Below, piece by piece: positions 26,362-34,141 of a stretch of 64,000 nt of DNA; position 1 is the first letter of the stretch; each line of letters starts with the position of its first letter. The position numbers and the translations under genes were made by a program. The stretch is from an uncultured Eubacteriales bacterium (lineage in GTDB: Bacteria; Bacillota; Clostridia; Oscillospirales; Acutalibacteraceae), in contig CAKVAX010000005.1 in NCBI GenBank assembly GCA_934725425.1, positions 53,375 to 117,374 of the forward strand. Reading direction: 5' to 3'. The notes beneath the pieces are model-generated. The model saw only the letters and a list, made by a program, of their open reading frames with translations. It was not told the DNA's origin and did not search any database.

Positions 26362-26505
26362 ATGTGTGGATATAAACAACAAGGGATATTAGCGCTCGCA
26401 TTTGGACTGGGGCTTACGCTTTCATTTTTATTTCCGGAGTCCATTATTATAATTGTTATTTCAGTAATACTCGTTATATTGGCTATAGCACTTATAAAAT
26501 GCTGA
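26362..26505 (+). CDS. Very small hydrophobic protein (47 aa)
   Basis: Frame MCGYKQQG followed by two hydrophobic stretches (ILALAFGLGLTLSFLF and SIIIIVISVILVILAIAL) separated by a Pro, and ending in IKC. SD GGTGAG lies before the ATG. It is 25 nt upstream of spoVM and in the same direction. Cys residues at both ends and two short membrane helices suggest a small hairpin membrane protein. Function unknown. Confidence 0.65.
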   Translation: MCGYKQQGILALAFGLGLTLSFLFPESIIIIVISVILVILAIALIKC

Positions 26506-26530
26506 TTCTGTTGTATTGGGGGTTTGAATT

Positions 26531-26614
26531 ATGAAAGTTGTGTTGATAAAAAGTCCCGGATTTTTAGGTTTTTTTCTAAGAAAGATATTTGGAATAAAAA
26601 AAGAAAAAATTTAA
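26531..26614 (+). CDS. spoVM: Stage V sporulation protein M (27 aa)
   Basis: MKVVLIKSPGFLGFFLRKIF followed by GIKKEKI. It matches the Bacillus SpoVM pattern M-K-x3-I-K-x-P-x-F-L-x3-[VL]-R with the helix-breaking Pro and the basic end. SpoVM is an amphipathic helix that recognises the convex forespore membrane and anchors SpoIVA for coat assembly. A GGGGG SD is 8 nt upstream, and a terminator follows. This gene is below the length cut-off of many annotation pipelines. Confidence 0.88.
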   Translation: MKVVLIKSPGFLGFFLRKIFGIKKEKI

Positions 26615-26639
26615 ACAAAAAAATTTAAGTATAAAAATA

Positions 26640-26664
26640 GGCTCCTTTCTAAAGGGAGCCTTTT
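26640..26664 (+). terminator. Terminator after spoVM
   Basis: GGCTCCTTT / AAGGGAGCC stem (one G-U pair), loop CTA, then TTTTG. Confidence 0.85.
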
Positions 26665-26745
26665 GTTATGTTATGAATATAAAAAATATATAAATTTAAC
26701 ATAAAAAACCCTTGACAATATATATATATATATAATGACAAATGT

Positions 26746-26758
26746 AATGTGTCACATT
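26746..26758. promoter_or_regulatory. Palindrome upstream of orphan gene
   Basis: AATGTG-T-CACATT, 34 nt before the start of the 142-aa gene. A TTGACA box (26712-26717) and a TATAAT (26731-26736) lie upstream, but their 13-nt spacing is too short for a standard promoter. Confidence 0.35.
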
Positions 26759-26792
26759 AACAATAAATAAGTTAAAAAAGGAGAGGAAAATT

Positions 26793-27221
26793 ATGAGTAA
26801 AAAAATTACTAAAACAATTAAATCACCAAATGGAGAAAGCGTAGAAGTAGACTTTGAGTTCAGCACTGAGGACAGAGGATTTTCTATGAGTAATAAAGTT
26901 ACTCTAGACCAATTTATGGGATGCTTTAAAGGAATTGCAGGCACGATAGATAAAAAAGCTACTATGGAAGAAAAAAAGCATGTTAGTGAGTTTATGAAAG
27001 ACATCGTAGAAAGTGCTTTGAGATTTAAAGATGCTTTTGAAAAGGACGGAGGAGTTAATTGCAAGACAGTTTTTTCTCCAAAAGGCAAAGTGAAATGTTA
27101 TATAGAAAATAAAAAAATATATGAGATCGATTGCAAGGAGTATGCTGACGACTTTATAGATGGCGTTAGACAATTATTTGTACAAGGAAAATTAATTGGA
27201 CCTGGCGAAAAACAATTCTAA
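26793..27221 (+). CDS. Orphan soluble protein (142 aa)
   Basis: SD AAAGGAGAGG. No signal peptide or membrane helix. The N-terminal half is strand-rich and charged (KTIKSPNGESVEVDFEFSTE), and a helical segment follows (ATMEEKKHVSEFMKDIVESA). The C-terminus has two Cys in NCKTVF...KVKCYIENKKIYEIDC. It stands alone between the spoVM terminator and its own strong terminator. Family not recognised. Confidence 0.6.
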   Translation: MSKKITKTIKSPNGESVEVDFEFSTEDRGFSMSNKVTLDQFMGCFKGIAGTIDKKATMEEKKHVSEFMKDIVESALRFKDAFEKDGGVNCKTVFSPKGKVKCYIENKKIYEIDCKEYADDFIDGVRQLFVQGKLIGPGEKQF

Positions 27222-27225
27222 GTCC

Positions 27226-27261
27226 AAATTCACAGCTTTCTCGAGAAGCTGTGAATTTTTT
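27226..27261 (+). terminator. Terminator of the 142-aa orphan
   Basis: AATTCACAGCTT / AAGCTGTGAATT with a 7-nt loop and five or more T. Confidence 0.92.
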
Positions 27262-27266
27262 ATGCG

Positions 27267-27296
27267 CAAAAGCCACGTGGTAACTCGCGTGGCTTT
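27267..27296 (-). terminator. Terminator of spoVAD
   Basis: On the minus strand, AAAGCCACG and CGTGGCTTT form the stem, followed by TTG. It sits just past the spoVAD stop codon. Confidence 0.75.
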
Positions 27297-27311
27297 GATT
27301 TATATATTAGT

Positions 27312-28325
27312 TTAATTCCCCGACGTAATATTTATAAGATGCGCAACACCGGGAATTGTCTCGCCTTGTTGAGAAGAAGTGGGGGACATTAGCGCGCCTG
27401 TTGCCATGAATAAAATATTTTTCCACTCTTTGCTTTTCACGTGATTGAGTATATACGAGCAAAGTATGGAGGCTGAACATCCGCACCCGGAGCCTCCTGC
27501 GTGTACATCTTGAGTTTCTTTGAAGTACATCATCAGTCCGCAATCGTTGTAATTTTCCCCAAGGACCAAATTTTCTTTTTTCATTAATTCTTTTAGTAAA
27601 TCCGAACCGACCTCGCCTAAATCTCCCGAAAAGATCATGTCGTAATCGTCAGGTTTTGTGTTTGTGTCCTCAAAAAAAGATATGAGAGTTTTTGCTGCTG
27701 CCGGAGCCATAGCCGCACCCATGTTGTTTGCGTCTTTTATCCCAAGGTCAACTATTTTGCCTACGGTAGCATATTTTATTTGAGGGTTTTCTTCATTTCT
27801 TTCAACTATTATTGCACCCGACCCCGTGACTGTCCACTGCGCTGTCGGAGTTCTTTGACCGCCGTAATGAAGCGGAAATCTAAATTGCCTTTCCGATGAA
27901 CAATAGTGCGAAGAAGTTACCGCAACGGAATAATTTGATATCCCGGCTTCGATTGAAGTTGCTGCCAAAAACAAAGTCTGAGCCATTGTCGAACACGCCC
28001 CGAATTGTCCTAAAAATGGTATCCCCAATTCCCTTAATCCAAACGCTGACGACATGCATTGATTTAATAGATCCCCTGCAAAGATATAATTTATGTCTTG
28101 CGTGTTGAGCATTGATTTTTCGAGGGCTGTGTTTACTGCGATTGCCTGGAGTTTGCTTTCTGCTTTTTCCCAGGAATCTTCCTTTAGAGTCGTGTCTTTA
28201 AAAATTTTGTCAAATTGGTTTCCGAGTGGCCCCTCGGATTCTTTTTTTCCGCATACGGATGCATAACTTTTAATTGATGGACTATTTTCAAATTTAACTG
28301 TGTTTTTTCCTATTCTTTTTGCCAT
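27312..28325 (-). CDS. spoVAD: Stage V sporulation protein AD
   Basis: 337 aa from the ATG after GAGGAGTGAAATT; the ATG five codons upstream overlaps the SD. The thiolase-like fold is recognisable: SLxxxGK-type N-terminus (ENSPSIKSYASVCGKKESEG), the Cys/Ala region CSTMAQTLFLAA, SSHYCSSERQFRFPL, and the C-terminal DVHAGGSGCGCSASILCSYI. In Bacillus, SpoVAD binds dipicolinic acid and works with SpoVAC and SpoVAE to load it into the forespore. Neither partner is adjacent here, which is unusual because the genes normally form one operon. Confidence 0.93.
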   Translation of the reverse strand: MAKRIGKNTVKFENSPSIKSYASVCGKKESEGPLGNQFDKIFKDTTLKEDSWEKAESKLQAIAVNTALEKSMLNTQDINYIFAGDLLNQCMSSAFGLRELGIPFLGQFGACSTMAQTLFLAATSIEAGISNYSVAVTSSHYCSSERQFRFPLHYGGQRTPTAQWTVTGSGAIIVERNEENPQIKYATVGKIVDLGIKDANNMGAAMAPAAAKTLISFFEDTNTKPDDYDMIFSGDLGEVGSDLLKELMKKENLVLGENYNDCGLMMYFKETQDVHAGGSGCGCSASILCSYILNHVKSKEWKNILFMATGALMSPTSSQQGETIPGVAHLINITSGN

Positions 28326-28411
28326 AATTTCACTCCTCAAAACAAAAAATACTAAATATGAAAAATTCTTTCCATATCTAGTATTCGAAGTTTTTAGAAT
28401 AATATTATAGT

Positions 28412-28543
28412 TTATTGAGATATATTTTTTGATGTATTTTCTTGGACATTTCCCGACTTTTTAATATCATTTTCGCTTATCTTGTACATACTTAAAATTT
28501 TTTCTTTTACCATATCATTGAGCACGAACTTGGACTTTTTCAT
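28412..28543 (-). CDS. Possible small protein upstream of spoVAD (43 aa)
   Basis: ATG with AAGGAA about 9 nt upstream. Sequence begins MKKSKFVLNDMVKEKILSMY and ends in a polar tail. It is highly charged, mostly helical and has no membrane segment. Support is the SD and amino-acid composition only. A longer start 27 nt upstream exists but lacks well-placed SD spacing. Confidence 0.4.
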   Translation of the reverse strand: MKKSKFVLNDMVKEKILSMYKISENDIKKSGNVQENTSKNISQ

Positions 28544-28782
28544 GTTTGAATTTTCCTTGTTCAAAATCATCACCCACTAACACAGTTATTTAATTTTCAT
28601 ATAAATAAATTATACTACCCACCTAAAATATTTCAATAGATTTTATAAAAATTATTTGTTTCAAAATTTTAGTATTTTTATTATAAATGTGCAAGGTATT
28701 ATCTAATATTGTCAATAATAAAAAAGGTGAAAAAATACCATTTGGAAATAATTGTTAATTACATTTCCGGTTATTATTAAAA

Positions 28783-28816
28783 TATCCGCTACGGAATTTG
28801 ACCTGTATAGCGGATA
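28783..28816 (-). terminator. Terminator of the cell-wall/iron-sulfur operon
   Basis: TATCCGCTA / TAGCGGATA stem; on the minus strand TTTTAATAAT follows. Lies just beyond the last gene of the block. Confidence 0.75.
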
Positions 28817-28822
28817 ATTTTA

Positions 28823-29833
28823 TTATTTTTCCATCGATTTTGCCGTGGCAACTGCGCAGGCAACTGTTGCACCGACCATGGGGTTGTTGCCCATTCCTAT
28901 AAATCCCATCATATCCACATGAGCCGGCACAGAAGACGAACCTGCAAATTGTGCGTCACCATGCATTCTTCCCATGGAGTCGGTCAAGCCATATGAAGCT
29001 GGTCCTGCACCCATATTATCGGGGTGAAGAGTCCTTCCTGTTCCTCCGCCCGAAGCTACCGAGAAATATGATTTATTGTTTTCGGTTGCCCATTTTTTAT
29101 AAGTCCCCGCAACTATATGTTGGAATCTGGTGGGGTTTGTGGAATTACCCGTAATAGAAACGTCAACCTTTTCATGTTTTAGAATTTCGAGCCCTTCAAG
29201 AGCTTCGTTTGCACCGTAGCACTTTATGTTGGACCTCTCATTCTTAGAGAATGATTTTTCGGATAAAATTTTCAATTTTCCCGTGCTGAAATCATATTCG
29301 GTTTTAATATATGTGAACCCATTCATTCTTGAAATTATATATGCTGCATCTTTTCCAAGACCGTTCAAAATTACTCTGAGAGGGGATTTTCTGGCTTTAT
29401 TTGCGTATTTTGCGATTCCTATGGCGCCTTCCGCAGCTGCAAAAGATTCATGTCCGGCGATAAATGCAAAGCACTTGGTTTCTTCGTTTAATAATCTTGA
29501 AGCCAAATTTCCATGCCCCAAACCTACTTTTCTTGAGTCCGCTACTGACCCGGGAATACAAAACGCTTGGAGGCCTATTCCGATATATTTTGCGGCTTCT
29601 TCGGCTATCTTAGCATTATTTTTTATGGCAATGGCGCATCCTAAAGTATAAGCCCATACCGCGTTTTCAAAAGCAATCGGCTGGGTTGATTTTACTATTT
29701 GTTCGGGGGATACACCGTTATCTTCGCATATTTTTTTAGCTTCTGCTAAGTCCTTGATTTGGTGTTCTTTCAGGCATTTATTTATTGTTTCTATTCTTCT
29801 TGAATATCCTTCAAAAATTATATTATCATTCAT
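28823..29833 (-). CDS. GGGtGRT family protein
   Basis: 336 aa. It carries the defining glycine motif SVASGGGTGRTLHPDNMGAG (about residue 270) and ends with the conserved block DSMGRMHGDAQFAGSSSVPA. Members of this family are widespread in anaerobic Bacillota and are typically encoded next to an iron-sulfur scaffold homologue, exactly as here (32 nt downstream of it). The molecular function is not established; association with Fe-S or metal-centre handling is an inference from conserved neighbourhood. An upstream glycine-rich region, GLGHGNLASRLL, is also conserved. Confidence 0.85.
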   Translation of the reverse strand: MNDNIIFEGYSRRIETINKCLKEHQIKDLAEAKKICEDNGVSPEQIVKSTQPIAFENAVWAYTLGCAIAIKNNAKIAEEAAKYIGIGLQAFCIPGSVADSRKVGLGHGNLASRLLNEETKCFAFIAGHESFAAAEGAIGIAKYANKARKSPLRVILNGLGKDAAYIISRMNGFTYIKTEYDFSTGKLKILSEKSFSKNERSNIKCYGANEALEGLEILKHEKVDVSITGNSTNPTRFQHIVAGTYKKWATENNKSYFSVASGGGTGRTLHPDNMGAGPASYGLTDSMGRMHGDAQFAGSSSVPAHVDMMGFIGMGNNPMVGATVACAVATAKSMEK

Positions 29834-29865
29834 ATTTTATTTTCCTTTCGGATAAAATTTTATGC

Positions 29866-30558
29866 TTATTCATTTCTGGGATTTACGTATTTTACTGCGT
29901 CGTCATACCTGCCGTAAGTTTTAATTCCCGAATTATATGCTTCTTCAGGTGAGATTCCATTGCTGATTTTCTCAAACATAACTCCCGGATTAATAAATTT
30001 ATACCCAATCACTTCGTCATTTTCGTCCAATGCCAGAGATAATATGTATCCCTCAACCGTTTGCATATATCTGACACCTTTTTCTTTGGAGCTGAATATA
30101 GTTCCGATTTGAGAGCATTTTCCTTTGCCGAGGTCTTCGAGACTCGCACCGACAGGCAGACCTTCTTTTGAAAAAGCAGTTTGAGAACGCCCGTAAACCA
30201 ACTGCAAAAATATTTCTTTCATGGCGTCATTTATAGCGTCGCACACCAAATCAGTGTTCAAACATTCCAAAAGGGTTTTCCCCGGCAGAATTTCCCCTGC
30301 CATAGCCGCAGAATGAGTCATTCCCGAGCACCCGATGGTTTCTACAAGAGCTTCTTCAACTATTCCGTTTTTTACATTTAGAGTGAGTTTGCAGGCGCCT
30401 TGTTGCGGTGCGCATTTTCCTACTCCGTGCGAAAGCCCCGAAATGTCCTTGATTTCCAAAGATTTAACCCAATTTCCTTCTTCGGGGATAGGAGAAGGCC
30501 CATGGTACGGGCAAGAATTTATTTTGTGCATGTTCAGTATTTCCGGTGAGTAGTTCAC
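29866..30558 (-). CDS. NifU-like iron-sulfur cluster assembly scaffold protein
   Basis: 230 aa. IscU/NifU-N fold features with conserved cysteines: GKCAPQQGACKLTL, a GCSGMTHSAAMAGE motif with the second cysteine, and downstream GKCSQIG. It should hold transient Fe-S clusters. The first 40 residues (KINSCPYHGPSPIPEEGNW) are an extension typical of this anaerobe subgroup. It starts 3 nt after murG stops and precedes the GGGtGRT gene, so it is co-transcribed with the cell-wall genes. Confidence 0.85.
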   Translation of the reverse strand: MNYSPEILNMHKINSCPYHGPSPIPEEGNWVKSLEIKDISGLSHGVGKCAPQQGACKLTLNVKNGIVEEALVETIGCSGMTHSAAMAGEILPGKTLLECLNTDLVCDAINDAMKEIFLQLVYGRSQTAFSKEGLPVGASLEDLGKGKCSQIGTIFSSKEKGVRYMQTVEGYILSLALDENDEVIGYKFINPGVMFEKISNGISPEEAYNSGIKTYGRYDDAVKYVNPRNE

Positions 30559-30561
30559 AGT

Positions 30562-31683
30562 TTAGCCCTCCTGTTTATTCACAATATTTTTTATTATTCT
30601 GTATATTTTTTCATCTGAATCGGTTACCGAGATTTTTCTCAGATTTTTTGAATATTCTTTCGCAACCTCTCCGTCATTTTCGAGTATTTTATTTATTTCT
30701 CGGATTAAATTATCTTCATTTAAATTTTTTTCTTCTATTATGCTTGCGGCATTTTTCGACACCAATGCCATTGCGTTGTGGAATTGATGATTTTCGGCTA
30801 CATTCGGCGACGGAATCAAAATCGCAGGTTTAGCTGTGCCTTCTATCTCGCTGATCGTTGTCGCGCCGGCTCTGCAAATTATTAAATTCGCCGCAGCCAT
30901 GCATTCCGCCATGTTATGTATATAATTCTTTATTATAAGCCTTGGGCTTTTTAAATCCACCCCATGCAATTTCTCCAAGAAATCATTACAAGATTTCCCA
31001 AATCCATGGATGAAATTATAATTTGTTTTGCTGAAGTTATTGCTTATCAGCTCGCTCATAACATTGTTTATCGCTTTTGCGCCCAGACTTCCTCCAAATG
31101 AAAGTATCGTCGGAGCATCCGTTAGATTGAGCTCTTTTTTTGCTGTTTCTTTGTCTATTTTAGTTATTTTATTTCTGATCGGCGTGCCTGTTATTTCTGA
31201 GTTTATGCTCTTAGGCAGGTGCTTTCTTGCTTCGCTGTCCACAAGCAAAACTTTTGCCGCTTTTTTTGCCAGCAGTTTTGTAGTTACACCCGGATAAGAG
31301 TTCGAATCATGTATAATGTAGGGAATATTCATTTTTCCGGCAGTTCTCAAAAAAGCTCCGCAAACATATCCGCCAGTTCCAACGCAGATATCAGGTTTGA
31401 AATTTTTTAGAATTATTCTTGACTCGTGTGTTGAGATAAGTATATTTTTAAGAGTTTTTATATTTTTTTTCAATCCCTCAAAATTTATCTTCCTTGAGAA
31501 TCCCGAAACGGTTATTCCTTCGAATTTGTATCCACACCTTGTCACTAATTCTTTTTCCATCCCGTTTTTCGCGCCTACATAAAGTATTTCCGTGTCGGGT
31601 TCCTTGCTTTTTACATAGTCGGCCAAAGCGATGGCCGGATTTATATGTCCTGCGGTTCCTCCGCCGACAAATATTATTTTCAA
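30562..31683 (-). CDS. murG: UDP-GlcNAc:lipid I transferase MurG
   Basis: 373 aa. GT28 glycosyltransferase with N-terminal GGGTAGHINPAIALAD (lipid I site) and the C-terminal UDP-GlcNAc pocket (ICRAGATTISEIEG; PSPNVAENHQFHNA). It converts lipid I to lipid II on the inner membrane face. It follows ftsW by 19 nt in the minus-strand spoVD-mraY-ftsW-murG block. Confidence 0.97.
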   Translation of the reverse strand: MKIIFVGGGTAGHINPAIALADYVKSKEPDTEILYVGAKNGMEKELVTRCGYKFEGITVSGFSRKINFEGLKKNIKTLKNILISTHESRIILKNFKPDICVGTGGYVCGAFLRTAGKMNIPYIIHDSNSYPGVTTKLLAKKAAKVLLVDSEARKHLPKSINSEITGTPIRNKITKIDKETAKKELNLTDAPTILSFGGSLGAKAINNVMSELISNNFSKTNYNFIHGFGKSCNDFLEKLHGVDLKSPRLIIKNYIHNMAECMAAANLIICRAGATTISEIEGTAKPAILIPSPNVAENHQFHNAMALVSKNAASIIEEKNLNEDNLIREINKILENDGEVAKEYSKNLRKISVTDSDEKIYRIIKNIVNKQEG

Positions 31684-31702
31684 ATTATTTTCCTCCTACT
31701 TA

Positions 31703-32962
31703 TTAAGTTTTTTCCAGATGTGCTGTTCGAGAAATAGAAAGTATAATTCCCATTTGCGCCAGAAGCATAAGCAAAGACGTTCCGCCGTAGCTGAAAAACG
31801 GCAAGCTTATTCCTGTATTCGGAATCGTGTTGGTTACAACGGCGATATTTAAAATAACCTGAAGCCCAACCTGCGCCGTTAAACCTATCCCCAAGAGCAT
31901 TCCGAATCTGTCTTTCGCTCTCATGGAAATTACCATTCCTCTCCACACTAAAAGAGCAAATAAAAATAATATTAAAACCGCCCCGACAAATCCTAGCTCT
32001 TCGCACACTACTGAAAAAATAAAGTCATTTTGCGGCTCAGGAATAAAAAGATATTTCTGCCTTGATTGTCCAAGCCCCAGACCCCACAGTCCGCCCGAAC
32101 CTATAGCGTAAAGTCCTTGGCGTGTCTGCCATGTGTCTACGCCCGCTCCCGGAGAAAATGGGTCAAACCATCCCGCGATACGATTGTTTGCATATGTTAA
32201 TTTGTCTGTGAATAAAACCAAATATAGCAAAGCAGCTGCTATTGCGCCGATTACCATTCCGAACCATCTTAATTTTATCCCGCCTATAAAAAGCATACCC
32301 GCTGCAAGTAAAATTACGATTGCCGAGCAAGATATATGGGGTTCTAGTACTAAAAGTAATATTGTAGGTCCTAAAATTATCAAATAAGGGAGGATTCCGT
32401 ATTTAAAGGTTTGCATACGATGAAAATTTAAGTTTATAAAGTGAGCAAAAGAAACTACGATGGCAAATTTTGTTATTTCTGATGCCTGGAATCTTAAAAA
32501 TCCCAGTTGAAACCACCTGTGAACGCCGTTTATCGGTGGCATTATCAGAACGAGGATCAGCAAAACGAATGAAACGCCCAAGATAGGTACTGCCCATTTA
32601 TGAAAATAATTATAATCAATACACGAAATGGCAAACATCCCGATTACTCCCAGAATAGCAAAAACCAGTTGACTTTTTATAAAATGAGCACTGTCTCCGC
32701 CATGCAAAAAGTAAGCATTCGGGTAACTTGCCGAATACATCATGACAAGCCCTATGACCAAAATAGTTAAAACCAAAAATAAAAATGGTAAGTCTATTCC
32801 GGATTTTATAGAAACAATTTTTATGTCAGAAATAATTTCTTTCAAGCTCTTTCGTGATTTTTTGGAAGCTTTTTTTGAATCATCTTGACTCTTATTTTCT
32901 TCTTGGTGCATTTGATTTTTTTCTTTTAAACTTCTTCTTGACCGTAATCGTTTTGCTCTCAT
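31703..32962 (-). CDS. ftsW: SEDS glycosyltransferase FtsW
   Basis: 419 aa. A basic, charged N-terminal extension (about 50 residues, RAKRLRSRRSLKEKNQMHQE) precedes about ten membrane helices. SEDS signatures: ASYPNAYFLHGGDSAHFIKS, GVHRWFQLGFLRFQASE (with catalytic-loop Glu/Asp region), and the C-terminal NTGISLPFFSYGGTSLL. FtsW polymerises lipid II with its class-B PBP partner, probably the SpoVD-like protein encoded upstream. Confidence 0.95.
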   Translation of the reverse strand: MRAKRLRSRRSLKEKNQMHQEENKSQDDSKKASKKSRKSLKEIISDIKIVSIKSGIDLPFLFLVLTILVIGLVMMYSASYPNAYFLHGGDSAHFIKSQLVFAILGVIGMFAISCIDYNYFHKWAVPILGVSFVLLILVLIMPPINGVHRWFQLGFLRFQASEITKFAIVVSFAHFINLNFHRMQTFKYGILPYLIILGPTILLLVLEPHISCSAIVILLAAGMLFIGGIKLRWFGMVIGAIAAALLYLVLFTDKLTYANNRIAGWFDPFSPGAGVDTWQTRQGLYAIGSGGLWGLGLGQSRQKYLFIPEPQNDFIFSVVCEELGFVGAVLILFLFALLVWRGMVISMRAKDRFGMLLGIGLTAQVGLQVILNIAVVTNTIPNTGISLPFFSYGGTSLLMLLAQMGIILSISRTAHLEKT

Positions 32963-32999
32963 CGAGGTTTGATTTCCTCCTTAAGTTGTTAATTTATTT

Positions 33000-34043
33000 T
33001 TACATGCCGTATATTACCATGAGGGTTGATAAAACTCCAAGAATAACTGTTGCAACGCTGAAAACTGCGCATATTTTTACTTCGTCCCAGCCACACATTT
33101 CAAAATGGTGGTGAAGAGGACTCATTTTGAAAAGCCTTTTTCCGTGTGTAAATTTGAAGTACAAAACTTGAATAATAACCGAAAACATCTCGGCGATATA
33201 AACAAAACTGAGTACTATAAGAGGAATATAAAGGTTCGCCCCCATAAATAATGCGCAAACCATTCCGCCTAAGAATAGGGAACCTGTATCGCCCATAAAT
33301 ACTTTTGCCGGATGGAAGTTCCAGAATAAGAATCCTAAACATCCTCCTGCGAGAGCCGCGGCTTCAATGCTTAATCCGGACATTCCCATAAGGTTCAAAA
33401 TCACCATTGCAAAAAGGGCTGCAAAAAATGTTACCGAAGTGCACAGACCGTCAATTCCGTCGGTCAAATTGGCTGCGTTTACGATTCCTACTACAATAAT
33501 GGCAAAAATTAACCAGTAGAAAATTCCTAAGTCAACACTTCCCATGAAAGGTATTTTAACAGTAGTTAAAACCGGTCCGCCGAAAGCTTTGTTTACAGCG
33601 TGAAGCACCAAAAAGTAACATCCGACAATTCCAAATTGTAAAATCAGCTTTTGCTTTGGAGTTAAGCCTTTATTTTGTTTTTTGCTTACTTTTACATAAT
33701 CGTCCATAAGTCCCACGGCGCCATACGCCACCGCAAGTGCAAGACCTGCAAATATTTTTACAATCATAAGAGGTGTTTCGATTGCGTTCATTCCCGAAAT
33801 TTCAGATATTTTATAATAAGCCGGAACGCATATTGCCGTAGAAATAACAATCCCCACGATAAACATTATTCCGCCCATTGTGGGTGTACCTTGCTTGTTT
33901 TTGTGCCAAGAAGGTCCCACCTCCAAAATTGTTTGACCGTATTTTAATTTGTGAAGATAAGGAATTACAATCTTCCCCGAAAATAAAGTTATTAAGAAAG
34001 AGATAAATACAGCACTAAGAGCTGATATTGCATAACTGTTCAT
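33000..34043 (-). CDS. mraY: Phospho-MurNAc-pentapeptide transferase MraY
   Basis: 347 aa with ten predicted membrane helices. Motifs: KQGTPTMGGIMF near the N-terminus, DDYVKVSKKQNKGLTPKQK, NAANLTDGIDGL (catalytic Asp residues), and the C-terminal MSPLHHHFEMCGWDEVK. It forms lipid I from UDP-MurNAc-pentapeptide and undecaprenyl phosphate. murD or murF, which usually sit around it, are absent from this block. Confidence 0.97.
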   Translation of the reverse strand: MNSYAISALSAVFISFLITLFSGKIVIPYLHKLKYGQTILEVGPSWHKNKQGTPTMGGIMFIVGIVISTAICVPAYYKISEISGMNAIETPLMIVKIFAGLALAVAYGAVGLMDDYVKVSKKQNKGLTPKQKLILQFGIVGCYFLVLHAVNKAFGGPVLTTVKIPFMGSVDLGIFYWLIFAIIVVGIVNAANLTDGIDGLCTSVTFFAALFAMVILNLMGMSGLSIEAAALAGGCLGFLFWNFHPAKVFMGDTGSLFLGGMVCALFMGANLYIPLIVLSFVYIAEMFSVIIQVLYFKFTHGKRLFKMSPLHHHFEMCGWDEVKICAVFSVATVILGVLSTLMVIYGM

Positions 34044-34141
34044 GCGATTAACCGCCTCCGTATTATTATTTTTTCCGATATATGAATGAATTATGTTATA
34101 AATTATATATCATTTTATGAATTATTCCAAATATATAATTT

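Noticed and set aside
26717..26731. TA dinucleotide run as a microsatellite switch
   Set aside because: Short and lying between possible promoter boxes; phase variation is possible but no evidence of length variation can be seen in one sequence.
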